Below are positions 24,513-33,206 of a DNA stretch of 38,019 nt, in pieces. The notes under the pieces are model-generated. The model did not search any database and was not told the DNA's origin. It saw only the letters and a list, made by a program, of their open reading frames with translations. The position numbers and the translations under genes were made by a program. The DNA is from an uncultured Gluconobacter sp. (GTDB lineage Bacteria > Pseudomonadota > Alphaproteobacteria > Acetobacterales > Acetobacteraceae). Every line of letters starts with the position of its first letter. Within the stretch, counting starts at the first letter, position 1. The DNA lies in contig CALFLO010000020.1 of NCBI GenBank assembly GCA_937880175.1, positions 1 to 38,019 on the forward strand. The letters are read 5' to 3'.

Positions 24513-24999
24513 CGTCCGGCAACGCCTGCATGAACTTTTTCAGATCCCCTCGAAGCGCCTTTTCGAATAGGGCAAGGGTTTCGCTTCCCACGTAGTGCTC
24601 CACGCCCTCGGAATCGACGCGGGCATTTTCCTCGCTCACGCCCAGCGCCAGCAGAAAAGCTTCCACGATCCGGTGCCGGTGGCGCGCCTTGTCCGCCATG
24701 TCCTGACCGGCCGACGTGAGGAAAACACCCCGATAGGGCTTCTGCGTGACGTAGCCTTCGCTGGCGAGACGGGCGAGCATTTTCGCCACTGTCGGCTGCG
24801 ACACGCCCAGACGCCCGGCGATATCAACCTGCCGGGCCTCCTGCCCTTCAGACAGCAGATCCGAAATCAGCTCCACATAATCCTCAACCAGCACATTGCG
24901 CCGGGCCTCACGGTTGGCGCGAAACCCTTCGGAATGGGTTTCGACATCCGGCAGCGTCTCTTTCGGCGTAATATCCTTCAGGCGTCTTTTCCGTTCCAT
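24508..24999 (-). CDS. mntR: Manganese-responsive regulator MntR (DtxR family)
   Basis: A 163-residue repressor with a winged helix (about residues 40-100: YVELISDLLSEGQEARQVDI, GVSQPTVAKMLARL, GYVTQKPYRGVFLTSAGQ) and a DtxR-type dimerisation/metal domain (ARHRHRIVEAFLLALGV, DSEGVEHYVG) carrying the His/Glu/Asp ligands expected for Mn(II). The N-terminal extension of about 35 residues is as in the enterobacterial MntR. It is divergent from mntH, 148 bases apart, with a palindrome next to the mntH start. With manganese bound it should repress mntH. Confidence 0.93.
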   Translation of the reverse strand: MERKRRLKDITPKETLPDVETHSEGFRANREARRNVLVEDYVELISDLLSEGQEARQVDIAGRLGVSQPTVAKMLARLASEGYVTQKPYRGVFLTSAGQDMADKARHRHRIVEAFLLALGVSEENARVDSEGVEHYVGSETLALFEKALRGDLKKFMQALPDA

Positions 25000-25117
25000 G
25001 CCCCGCCCTGTGCCTCCATACAGAAAACATTATTCACGGCGGAATAAAACATTCCTCGCCCTTATGCCAGTATGCGCCATCACATTTTCCAGATGCCTTG
25101 GTTTTTCATGAGGCTCA

Positions 25118-25134
25118 TCAATATAGCATATTGA
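25118..25134. promoter_or_regulatory. Candidate MntR operator upstream of mntH
   Basis: TCAATAT-AGC-ATATTGA is a perfect 7-bp inverted repeat with a 3-base centre, in an AT-rich stretch, 13 bases before the mntH ATG at 25148. Its position in the mntR/mntH divergent promoter region makes it the best candidate for the metal-dependent repressor site. Confidence 0.55.
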
Positions 25135-25147
25135 ATATTAGCCCCCG

Positions 25148-26503
25148 ATGGGATTGAATACATCCCTGATGTCAGACACCCGCTCTCCCCATACGCAGTC
25201 TCCGGAAATCCGCCCGAGCCTGCCCGATGCGTTTTCCAGCATCCGCGTGCCAGGAGCGGACGCGTCATGGTTCAGCCGCTTCATGGCCTTTGTCGGGCCG
25301 GGGTTCATGGTTTCGGTCGGCTATATGGATCCGGGCAACTGGGCCACGGACCTGCAGGGCGGCTCGCGATACGGCTATACGCTGCTCTGCATCATCATGC
25401 TGTCGAACCTGATGGCCATCCTGCTTCAGGCCCTGTCCGCCCGCCTCGGCATTGCGACAGGTCGGGATCTGGCGCAAGCATGCCGGGATCATTTTTCGCA
25501 GCGGGTAAACATCGTGCTGTGGCTAGCCTGCGAGCTGGCCATCATCGCCTGTGATCTTGCAGAAGTCATTGGCACGGCGGTTGCGCTTCAGCTTCTCTTC
25601 GGACTGCCGCTTCTGGGCGGCGCGCTGCTCTCCATTCTGGACGCGCTGATCGTCCTGCTGCTGATGAATCGCGGCTTCCGGTATCTGGAGGCGTTTGTGA
25701 TCGCGCTTCTGGGCATCATCGCGCTGTGTTTCGGCATTCAGCTTGTCGCCGCTGCGCCGCCCCTACACAGCATTCTGGCCGGTCTGCTTCCCGACCCGAA
25801 AATCGTGACCACGCCCGGTATGCTCTATGTCGCCATCGGCATCATCGGCGCGACCGTCATGCCGCATAACCTGTATCTGCATTCCTCGATCGTGCAGACC
25901 CGCGCCTATGACCGCACACCTGCCGGGCGTCGGGACGCGATCCGCTGGACAACCTGGGACAGCACGATCGCCCTGACGCTAGCGCTGTTCATCAATGCTG
26001 CCATCCTGATCGTGGCGGCGGCAGCGTTCCACAATTCCGGCCATCAGGACGTCGCGGAAATCCAGGACGCCTACAGACTGCTCTCCCCGATCCTCGGGCT
26101 TGGCATGGCCTCCACGTTGTTCGCGCTGGCCCTTCTGGCGGCTGGCACGAACTCAACGATTACCGGCACTCTGGCCGGGCAGATCATCATGGAGGGCTTC
26201 CTGCACCTCCGTATCCCACACTGGGCACGGCGACTGCTGACACGCGGACTGGCGATCGTGCCCGTGGCCATCGTCACGCTGATTTACGGCAACCGTGGCG
26301 TGGGCGATCTGCTGATGGCCAGTCAGGTCATCCTGTCGCTGCAACTGCCCTTTGCCGTCATACCGCTGGTCATGTTCGTCTCCGACCGTCGGAAAATGGG
26401 CGAGTTCGTAATTTCCGCACCCGTTCGCATTATCTCATGGGGCGTTGCCGGGCTGATCCTGCTGCTGAACTTCAAGCTGCTTTACGACACGCTGGCGGGC
26501 TGA
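25148..26503 (+). CDS. mntH: Nramp-family Mn(II)/H+ symporter
   Basis: Inner-membrane divalent metal importer, 451 residues with about eleven helices. The helix-1 metal motif DPGN lies at residues 61-64 (YMDPGNWATDLQGG) and the helix-6 motif is MPHNLYLHSS, where Met and His face the metal. Both are conserved. The divergent mntR supports manganese as substrate. An in-frame ATG at 25169 is an alternative start. Neither start has a strong ribosome-binding site, and the first 40 residues are hydrophilic and not conserved in the family. It converges on glsA with only three bases between stops. Confidence 0.95.
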   Translation: MGLNTSLMSDTRSPHTQSPEIRPSLPDAFSSIRVPGADASWFSRFMAFVGPGFMVSVGYMDPGNWATDLQGGSRYGYTLLCIIMLSNLMAILLQALSARLGIATGRDLAQACRDHFSQRVNIVLWLACELAIIACDLAEVIGTAVALQLLFGLPLLGGALLSILDALIVLLLMNRGFRYLEAFVIALLGIIALCFGIQLVAAAPPLHSILAGLLPDPKIVTTPGMLYVAIGIIGATVMPHNLYLHSSIVQTRAYDRTPAGRRDAIRWTTWDSTIALTLALFINAAILIVAAAAFHNSGHQDVAEIQDAYRLLSPILGLGMASTLFALALLAAGTNSTITGTLAGQIIMEGFLHLRIPHWARRLLTRGLAIVPVAIVTLIYGNRGVGDLLMASQVILSLQLPFAVIPLVMFVSDRRKMGEFVISAPVRIISWGVAGLILLLNFKLLYDTLAG

Positions 26504-26506
26504 GCG

Positions 26507-27463
26507 TCAGGTCGGGTTGGCAACCCACGGGTTCGCCCGGAAAACCGACCATCCCGTATGCTGCACCAATCGTTCCAGCGCGCGTGTTCCCAACAGGGAG
26601 TTGCCCTGCGCATTCAGCCCCGGCGACCAGACCGCAATGGACGCCACACCCGGCGCAATCGCCAGAATCCCGCCACCCACTCCGGATTTTCCCGGCAGAC
26701 CAACACGGATGGCGAACGCGCCCGATCCGTCATAATGGCCGCACATCATCATCAGCGCGAGGATCGTCTGGGCATTGCGCTCTGACATGACCTGCTCACC
26801 CGTTCGCGGATTGCGGCCGCCCGTCATGAGATAGGTCCCGACCTGCGCGAGCTGGTGGCAGCTCATGGTGAGCGCGCACTGATGGAAATAGAAATCCAGC
26901 GTATCCTCAACCACATTGCGGATATTGCCGAAGGTCCGCATGTAGTTCGCCAGCGCCATGTTGCGAAAGCCGGTCTCGCGCTCCTGCCGGGCAACATCGG
27001 TATCAATGTCAATCGAGGAAGGGTCACTTACCAGCGGACGCAGGAACTCCAGCAGCTTTGTCTGGGCGTTTTCCCGGCCGTAGCGGGACACCAGAATATC
27101 CGCAATTACGATGGCACCCGCATTGATGAACGGATTGCGAGGGATGCCGTGTTCGTTTTCGAGCTGGATGATGGAATTGAACGCGCTGCCCGACGGCTCC
27201 TGACGCACGCGGCCCCACAGCTCCTTTCCCATGGCATTGAGCGCCATACTCAGGCTGAACACCTTGGAGACGCTCTGCACCGAGAACGGAATTTCCGCAT
27301 CCCCGACCGTATGCGTTTCCCCGTCCATCCCCACGACCGCCATGCCAAAACGGTTCAGATCCACCCGTGCGAGCGGAGGAATATAATTGGCAACCGTGCC
27401 CCGTTCGGACGCCGTGCGCATTTCCTCTGCGATCGAGACGATAATGGACGCAAGTGTGGTCAT
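26507..27463 (-). CDS. glsA: Glutaminase
   Basis: Hydrolyses L-glutamine to glutamate and ammonia. The protein of 318 residues belongs to the beta-lactamase-fold glutaminases. The catalytic Ser64-x-x-Lys67 is in PFSVQSVSKVFSL, and the conserved stretches EPSGSAFNSIIQLE, GIPRNPFINAGAIV and LPGKSGVGGGILAI are present. The frame extends to 27535, but the ATG at 27463 follows a GAGG ribosome-binding site and gives the usual length. It lies 147 bases after cysG on the same strand. Glutaminases of this family are often tied to acid tolerance through ammonia release, which would suit an acid-producing host (inference). Confidence 0.95.
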   Translation of the reverse strand: MTTLASIIVSIAEEMRTASERGTVANYIPPLARVDLNRFGMAVVGMDGETHTVGDAEIPFSVQSVSKVFSLSMALNAMGKELWGRVRQEPSGSAFNSIIQLENEHGIPRNPFINAGAIVIADILVSRYGRENAQTKLLEFLRPLVSDPSSIDIDTDVARQERETGFRNMALANYMRTFGNIRNVVEDTLDFYFHQCALTMSCHQLAQVGTYLMTGGRNPRTGEQVMSERNAQTILALMMMCGHYDGSGAFAIRVGLPGKSGVGGGILAIAPGVASIAVWSPGLNAQGNSLLGTRALERLVQHTGWSVFRANPWVANPT

Positions 27464-27610
27464 GGAGCCTCGGTATTTAAAACGCGATATGACTGAAAGA
27501 ACAGGAGTTTCACAGGCTGATGCGCGTCCGGACAACCCGCGTCGCCATGAAGAGGGCTATGCGCGCAAAGCATGGCTGCGAGAGCGGACCTTGCCACTAT
27601 GCAGAGCACA

Positions 27611-29032
27611 TCAGGGCGAGATCACGCGATGCCGCACCACCTGCCCCACGATGACCAGTGCGGGCGATTTGACCTGCGCCTCGGCCGCCTGCTGCGCGAT
27701 GCTGGTCAGCGTCCCGGTAAAAACCCGCTGCCGAGGCTGTGTGCCCCGTTCCACAATCGCGACCGGCCAGTCAGAAGGCAGGCCTTTTCCCAGAAGCCCT
27801 GCTGCAAGCTGGGGCAGGGTCGAGATGCCCATATAGATCACAACGGTCTGGCGGCGGTCAGCCATATCGTCCCATGGAAGATCCAGAACACCGTCCGCCT
27901 TCGCATGTCCGGTCACGAACAGGCACGCCTGCGCGCAGTCCCGATGCGTCAGGGGAATACCGGAATAGGCCGCGCACCCATTGGCAGCGGAAATACCCGG
28001 CACCAGCCGGAACGCAACACCAGCCTCGACCAGCGCCTCGATTTCCTCACCGCCACGGCCAAAAATGAACGGATCGCCGCCCTTGAGGCGCAGAACGCGC
28101 TCACCCGCCTGCGCACGGCGGACCATCTCGCGGTTGATCTCGTCCTGCGGCAGGGCATGACGGTCCCGCTGTTTGCCCACAAAAACGAGTTCAGCGTCAC
28201 GCCGCACCATATCCAGTAAGGCTGGCGAGACCAGATTGTCATAGAGAACGGAATCCGCATTTTGCATCAGATGCAGCGCCTTGAGGGTCAGCAGATCCGG
28301 ATCACCCGGACCAGCCCCGACCAGCCAGACCTCTCCCGGCTTGCGATCCCCCGCCAGAAGCGCTTCCAGACGCGCGTCCGCCCGGCTTTCATCGCCCGAA
28401 CGCGCGGCTTCAGCGCCAGAGCCATCCAGAAAATCCTCCCAGATGCGCTTGCGGTCCTGAACCTGAGGATAGCGGCCAGAAACCAGCGGCCGCCGGGACT
28501 GCATATAGGCCGCCAGACGGCCCGTACCTTCCGGAAGCAGGATCTCGATCTGCTCACGCAGACGGCGTGCAAGAACAGGGGCAGCGCCGCCCGTGGAGAC
28601 GGCCACGCGCACCATGCCCCGACGGACCTGAGCGGGTGTAATGAAGCTGGAAGGGCCAGGATCATCCACAGCGCAGACGGGGATATTCAGTTCATCGGCC
28701 AGAGCCGCAACCTGCCGGTTGGTGTCCCGGCTGTCGGTCGCGGCATAGACCAGACGACAGCCCGGAAGCAGACTGCGCAACATCCCTTCGTCCGCGCGTC
28801 CGCCAACATGCCGCACCCGACCATGATCGACCCAGTCCTGCACGACCGGATGCAGCTTTTCAGCCAGAACGTCGATCCGGGCTCCGTGATCGAGCAGGAG
28901 CCGCCCCTTGTTAACGGCAATGTCTCCGCCGCCCACAAGCAGAACCCGCGTGCCCGAAAGACGGATGGCAATCGGAAACCAGCCACCCTCCGGCGGTGAG
29001 TCTGGACTGGAATGAGGGGCTTGGGTCTTCAT
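27611..29032 (-). CDS. cysG: Siroheme synthase, fused (CysG)
   Basis: Multifunctional enzyme turning uroporphyrinogen III into siroheme. The N-terminal part (about residues 20-225) is the NAD-dependent precorrin-2 dehydrogenase/ferrochelatase with LLVGGGDIAVNKGRLLLDHG and the catalytic-Asp region VCAVDDPGPSSFITPAQVRR. The C-terminal part (about 235-473) is the SAM-dependent uroporphyrinogen methyltransferase with WLVGAGPGDPDLLTLKA and RLKGGDPFIFGRGGEE. Length of 473 residues fits the full fusion. The gene has no clear ribosome-binding site at the ATG. A CCGTTCC repeat with 13-base period sits directly upstream. Siroheme serves sulfite or nitrite reductase, neither of which is in the window. 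Confidence 0.96.
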   Translation of the reverse strand: MKTQAPHSSPDSPPEGGWFPIAIRLSGTRVLLVGGGDIAVNKGRLLLDHGARIDVLAEKLHPVVQDWVDHGRVRHVGGRADEGMLRSLLPGCRLVYAATDSRDTNRQVAALADELNIPVCAVDDPGPSSFITPAQVRRGMVRVAVSTGGAAPVLARRLREQIEILLPEGTGRLAAYMQSRRPLVSGRYPQVQDRKRIWEDFLDGSGAEAARSGDESRADARLEALLAGDRKPGEVWLVGAGPGDPDLLTLKALHLMQNADSVLYDNLVSPALLDMVRRDAELVFVGKQRDRHALPQDEINREMVRRAQAGERVLRLKGGDPFIFGRGGEEIEALVEAGVAFRLVPGISAANGCAAYSGIPLTHRDCAQACLFVTGHAKADGVLDLPWDDMADRRQTVVIYMGISTLPQLAAGLLGKGLPSDWPVAIVERGTQPRQRVFTGTLTSIAQQAAEAQVKSPALVIVGQVVRHRVISP

Positions 29033-29170
29033 CGGGGAACGGTTTTCCGGAACGGGGACAGGCTTGCGCGCCGCATTCAGCGACAGCCCGGCCGGAACGT
29101 CAAATCCGGATGGTCCCTGTTTTCAGATCAGGGGGCGCGCCTTTACTCCGACGCACCCTGGCGGGAGGTG

Positions 29171-29410
29171 TTACCAGCTGCCCTGCCCACCCTGACCGCC
29201 GCCCATGCCTCCGCCATTCATGCCACCCCGGCCCTGACCGCCCATATTCTGGCCGCCCATGCCCTGGCCACCCATATTCTGACCGTAACCACGGTCGTCG
29301 TGGTGATGGTGATGCTGGTGGTCGTCATGGCGGCCATCATAAGGACCGTCACAGGCTGTCAGAGACAGGGCAAGACCGGCCCCGAGGGCCACGGCAAGAA
29401 TCTTTTTCAT
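29171..29410 (-). CDS. Small His- and Gly-rich lipoprotein
   Basis: A 79-residue protein: a lipoprotein signal (MKKILAVALGAGLALSLTAC, Cys20), then a His/Asp cluster (GRHDDHQHHHHHDDRG, with five consecutive His), then near-perfect short repeats of the form GQNMGGQGMGG. The histidine cluster suggests metal binding at the membrane surface, and the Gly/Met/Gln tail is low-complexity. I know no family for it. An in-frame ATG four codons upstream exists, but the chosen ATG at 29410 has GGAG six bases ahead. It is upstream of cysG by 138 bases on the same strand. Confidence 0.75.
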   Translation of the reverse strand: MKKILAVALGAGLALSLTACDGPYDGRHDDHQHHHHHDDRGYGQNMGGQGMGGQNMGGQGRGGMNGGGMGGGQGGQGSW

Positions 29411-29617
29411 GAAATACTCCATCAGAACTGTCTGGGGAGCGATGATGCACGATGAAATATGGTATTCTCAAGGAGACGAACGTAACGGATCATAACAGAG
29501 CCGGCTTTTGCAGGGATATTCTGGCAGAATTTTTCGCGGGAATGCTATAGCATCCGTCAACGGATCTCCTGTTGACTGGCCCGGACCGATGACATTTCTT
29601 TTCAGGGAAGACTCTTC

Positions 29618-29743
29618 ATGGCTCAGCTGATGGTAAAAATCTTCAAGTCCATTCAGGAAGGCCCGGGTTTTCTTATCGTACTCGCGCTTCTGGTCGTTAC
29701 CGTCTTTGTGGGATATGAAATCGCATATGCGCTTGTCGGATAA
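29618..29743 (+). CDS. 41-residue single-helix membrane peptide
   Basis: A very short reading frame: MAQLMVKIFKSIQEGPGFLI, then a continuous hydrophobic helix VLALLVVTVFVGYEIAYALVG, then TAA. An AGGGAAG ribosome-binding site lies seven bases before the ATG. The layout (basic amphipathic start, then one membrane span) is that of small inner-membrane regulators or pump subunits, but no family is recognised. It is transcribed in the same direction as the HD-domain gene 49 bases downstream. Confidence 0.6.
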   Translation: MAQLMVKIFKSIQEGPGFLIVLALLVVTVFVGYEIAYALVG

Positions 29744-29792
29744 GGTTTCAGCCACCCCCGCAATGCGCATCGCCACAGACAGGACCCCCGGC

Positions 29793-30380
29793 ATGACAAA
29801 AGGCGATCTTGAAAAGCGTCTCGATTTTCTCCGGGAAGCGTCGCGCCTCAAGGATATCCTCAGACGCACCTACACCCATGGTGGCCAGACCGAGAGCACA
29901 GCGGAACATACCTGGGCGCTCTGCCTGCTGGTCATGACCTTCGCGGATCAGCTTGAGGGCATCGACCTTCTGAAGCTGCTGAAAATCTGCATCCTGCATG
30001 ATCTCGGGGAGGCCATTCACGGCGATGTACCCGCGATCTCGCTGCACGCCTCGGCCAACAAGGCCGCACAGGAACGCGAGGATCTGCTGACGATCATGGC
30101 GCCCCTGCCCGCCGATCTGAAAGCCGAATTCCTGGCCCTGTGGGACGAATACGAAAACGCGGCTTCTCCCGAAGCGCGTCTGGCCAAGGCCTTCGACAAG
30201 ATCGAAACCATTAGCCAGCATAATGCAGGGCTTAATCCGGATGATTTCGACCATACGTTCAACCTGACCTATGGCCGCAGATATACCGACGCCACGGACC
30301 TGACCCGCCGGATCCGCGCCATTCTGGACGAGGAAACCCGCCACAACATGATGCGTAACCGGAACATGGTCCCAGGTTAA
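29793..30380 (+). CDS. HD-domain phosphohydrolase (HDDC2/YfbR-like nucleotidase)
   Basis: A 195-residue metal-dependent hydrolase. The HD ligands are visible: His39 in STAEHTWAL, His69-Asp70 in ICILHDLGEAIHGDV, and a later Asp in LAKAFDKIETI. This spacing matches the HDDC2/YfbR group, which removes phosphate from deoxynucleoside 5'-monophosphates. That activity is inferred from the family. The frame is open to 29706 and overlaps the 41-residue gene. The ATG at 29793 has an AGGA site eight bases ahead and starts the conserved domain (LEKRLDFLREASRLKDILR). Confidence 0.85.
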   Translation: MTKGDLEKRLDFLREASRLKDILRRTYTHGGQTESTAEHTWALCLLVMTFADQLEGIDLLKLLKICILHDLGEAIHGDVPAISLHASANKAAQEREDLLTIMAPLPADLKAEFLALWDEYENAASPEARLAKAFDKIETISQHNAGLNPDDFDHTFNLTYGRRYTDATDLTRRIRAILDEETRHNMMRNRNMVPG

Positions 30381-30533
30381 GCGCCCCTTTCTGCTCGACA
30401 CCGGCGCGCAAATCCGCCAGAAACGGCTCGCAATGGCCTTCCGGTGTCATGATATCCTTACAGATTCGTGACATTCCACATGTGATGTGGACGTTCAGGC
30501 CCGCACCGAACGCAGGAGCCGGCAGAAGCACGC

Positions 30534-33194
30534 ATGCCAGATCATGACCTGAAAACCCAAGTCGTCTCATCCCGGGCACGTCAGGGCCTGCGTCCGGCCA
30601 TGGGTCTCGTCTGGGGGCTGGGCAGCCTTCTGTCCACGTCTTCCGCTCTCGCGCAGACCGTTACAGGCCCCGGCCCAACGCCACCTGCGACCCAGAACAG
30701 CAGCACGACCGTGACCACATCCACGACATCCGTGAATGGTGGCGAGAAAATCGAGGTCAAAGCCCATAAATCCGCCGATGCCGTGCTCGGGGACGCCAAG
30801 CCGATCATGCAGATCCAGGCAGACGAAATCCGCTCCTACGGCGTTGATACCGCAGCAGACCTGCTGACGGCGATTGCGCCGGAAACACGCTCGGGCCGGG
30901 GGGCCACTGGCAATACGCCGGTTGTCCTGCTCAACGGCAAGCGTATTTCAGGGATGCAGGAGGTCAATGACCTGCCGTTCGAGGCCATCGCACGGGTTGA
31001 GATCTTCACCGAGGAAGAAGCTTTGCGTTACGGCTATCCGGCCGATGAGCGCGTGGTAAACATCATTACCGTGAAGAATTTCAGGGCCGTGCGGATGCGG
31101 GCCTATGGCAGCACATCCACCGATGGCGGCGGCGATGATGGCTCTGTGGGTGCCAGCTTCACAAAAATATCGGGAGAGCGGCGGATCAATCTGAGTGCGC
31201 GTTACGAAGCACAGGCGCGCCTGCTCGACAGTGACCGGGGTGTAACACCTCCATCGGCCAGCAGCCTCTATTCCAACGCCGGAAACATCGCATCCTCCGA
31301 CGGCGGCAGTCTCGACCCCGCGCTTGATGCGCTCGTCGGTCAGAGCGTGACCTCTGCGGGCGTCCCGTCCCTTGCCGCGGGACAGGTCCCGACGCTTCAG
31401 GATTTCACCGCCTATGCCAACGCGCCGCATGTCAGTTCGAACGCCTCGGATTACAGTCTTCAGCCCCGAACACATGAACTGAGTCTGAACGGCGTCTATG
31501 CGGACCAGATCTTCAAGACAGTCTCGGCCTCGTTCAACGCCAGCTATACCCACAGCAATTCCGAAAGCCTTCAGGGACCGGCGCGCGGCATCCTGACCCT
31601 CCCTTCCGGCAGCGTGTACTCGCCGTTTGCGCAGGATACGCTCCTGTACCGCGACTATACCAACGTCTCCGCGCTCCAGCAGAGGGCGCATACGGATTCC
31701 GTTCATGCGGGGCTGAACTTCAACGGCGATGTGGGAGACTGGAAATGGAACAGTACCGGAAGTTTCGACCGCTCCACGAGTTCGACCAACAGCCAGACCG
31801 GGCTTAACCTGACATCCGCCCAGACCGCCCTGACAGAAGGGCTGGTGGACTTTGATCCGTTCTCGGAAGTGGATCGCAGCTGGCTCAACAGCCGGCTGGT
31901 CAATCAGGGCCATACCACTGGCACGACCGGCCAGATCAGCGGACTGATGTCCGGCGCGCTTTTCTCCCTGCCAGCCGGTGACGTCTCGACCAGCATTGCG
32001 CCCACCGGCACCCTGACCGAACAGAACGCGACGTCCCTCAGCCAGGGCAAGCTGCAACGCACCCATATCAGCCGCGATGTCGGCACCCTTCAGATCAACG
32101 GCGACATCCCCATCGCCAACGCACGCAGGCATGTCCTGTCGTTTCTGGGAAAGCTCGGGGCCAACATCAATGGCGCGGTCAGCCAGGTCTCCCATTTCGG
32201 AACGCTCGGAACAATCGGCGGTGGCGTGACATGGGAGCCCGTCTCCTGGGTCCAGTTCCCCTTCTCTGTCACAGACCGGACCGAAGCCCCCGGCGCCACC
32301 AGCCTCATTGCCCCGCAGATCGAAACGCCGAACGTCACGACCTATGATTATGTCACGGGACGCTCGGTGCAGGTGACGACCATCTCGGGCGGAAACCGGA
32401 ACCTTCAGGCCGCGGACCGGCACGAAATCAGCATCGGCACGATCCTCTCCCCGCCATTTATCGAGGGGGCCAGACTGCATGTAAATTATGTGCGGGATCG
32501 CAACCACAACCCGGTCATGAGCCTCCCAACCGCGACCGCCGCCATCGAAGACGCTTTTCCCGATCGCTATCAGCGCAATTCCGACGGGGTTCTGGATGTC
32601 GTCGATATCCGCCCCGTCAATGCCCGCATGGAAAAGCGCAATGAATGGAACGCGACCTTCTATTTTTCCCGGCAGTTCGGGAAAAAGCCGGAAGGGCGGG
32701 GCGGAAAACATCCCGCCGGTGGCCGGTACTACATTGTCCTGACGCAGGTCTGGCGCCTCAAGGACACGGTTCAGCTCCGGTCAGGCCTGGCACCGATCGA
32801 CCTGCTCAATGGTGGCACGATCGGCGGCACGGGTGGTCAACCCCGCCATGACGTCGAACTTCAGGGCGGCGTGTTCAAAAACGGGCTCGGTTTCCGGCTC
32901 GTGACCAAATGGCAGTCCGCGACCTCCACACTCGCCAGCACCCACGCCAACAGCCTGTTCTTCAGCGATCTCGCCACCGTGGACACCACGGCGTTTGCCG
33001 ATCTTGGAGAAATCCCCCGCTGGCAGCACAGCGGCTGGGCAAAGAACCTCCGCGTCATGGTCTCGGTCAGCAACCTGTTCAACAGCCGCATCCGCGCCCG
33101 GAATGGCTCGGGCGTCACACCCGCCGGCTACGAGCCCGCGTTTCTGGATCCGCTCGGGCGAACCGTCTCGTTCTCAATCCGAAAATCGGTCTGA
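30534..33194 (+). CDS. TonB-dependent receptor-like outer-membrane protein
   Basis: An 886-residue protein with an export signal (after a leader of about 22 residues, GLVWGLGSLLSTSSALAQ), a Ser/Thr-rich linker, a plug domain (IMQIQADEIRSYGVDTAADL, NTPVVLLNGKRISGMQEV) and a long barrel ending FSIRKSV. The plug contains RVEIFTEEEALRYGYPADER and VVNIITVK, a pattern I associate with a receptor branch common in sphingomonads, distinct from classical siderophore receptors. The substrate is unknown. A later ATG (30600) would give an ordinary signal peptide, as the first start carries a long basic leader. It converges on the alanine racemase-like gene, six bases apart. Confidence 0.85.
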   Translation: MPDHDLKTQVVSSRARQGLRPAMGLVWGLGSLLSTSSALAQTVTGPGPTPPATQNSSTTVTTSTTSVNGGEKIEVKAHKSADAVLGDAKPIMQIQADEIRSYGVDTAADLLTAIAPETRSGRGATGNTPVVLLNGKRISGMQEVNDLPFEAIARVEIFTEEEALRYGYPADERVVNIITVKNFRAVRMRAYGSTSTDGGGDDGSVGASFTKISGERRINLSARYEAQARLLDSDRGVTPPSASSLYSNAGNIASSDGGSLDPALDALVGQSVTSAGVPSLAAGQVPTLQDFTAYANAPHVSSNASDYSLQPRTHELSLNGVYADQIFKTVSASFNASYTHSNSESLQGPARGILTLPSGSVYSPFAQDTLLYRDYTNVSALQQRAHTDSVHAGLNFNGDVGDWKWNSTGSFDRSTSSTNSQTGLNLTSAQTALTEGLVDFDPFSEVDRSWLNSRLVNQGHTTGTTGQISGLMSGALFSLPAGDVSTSIAPTGTLTEQNATSLSQGKLQRTHISRDVGTLQINGDIPIANARRHVLSFLGKLGANINGAVSQVSHFGTLGTIGGGVTWEPVSWVQFPFSVTDRTEAPGATSLIAPQIETPNVTTYDYVTGRSVQVTTISGGNRNLQAADRHEISIGTILSPPFIEGARLHVNYVRDRNHNPVMSLPTATAAIEDAFPDRYQRNSDGVLDVVDIRPVNARMEKRNEWNATFYFSRQFGKKPEGRGGKHPAGGRYYIVLTQVWRLKDTVQLRSGLAPIDLLNGGTIGGTGGQPRHDVELQGGVFKNGLGFRLVTKWQSATSTLASTHANSLFFSDLATVDTTAFADLGEIPRWQHSGWAKNLRVMVSVSNLFNSRIRARNGSGVTPAGYEPAFLDPLGRTVSFSIRKSV

Positions 33195-33206
33195 AGCAGT
33201 TCAGAC
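33189..33206. repeat. Short hairpin over the stops of the receptor and racemase genes
   Basis: GTCTGAA (33189-33195) and TTCAGAC (33200-33206) are perfect arms around a 4-base loop, and include the stop codons of both convergent genes. There is no T-run. Confidence 0.45.

Noticed and set aside
30476..30490. Inverted repeat CCACA-TGTGA-TGTGG before the second receptor
   Set aside because: Arms of five bases are too short to stand out without a matching second copy.
30948..32711. 587-codon open frame antisense to the second TonB receptor
   Set aside because: No domain is recognisable, and the sense strand has a full receptor with signal and plug.
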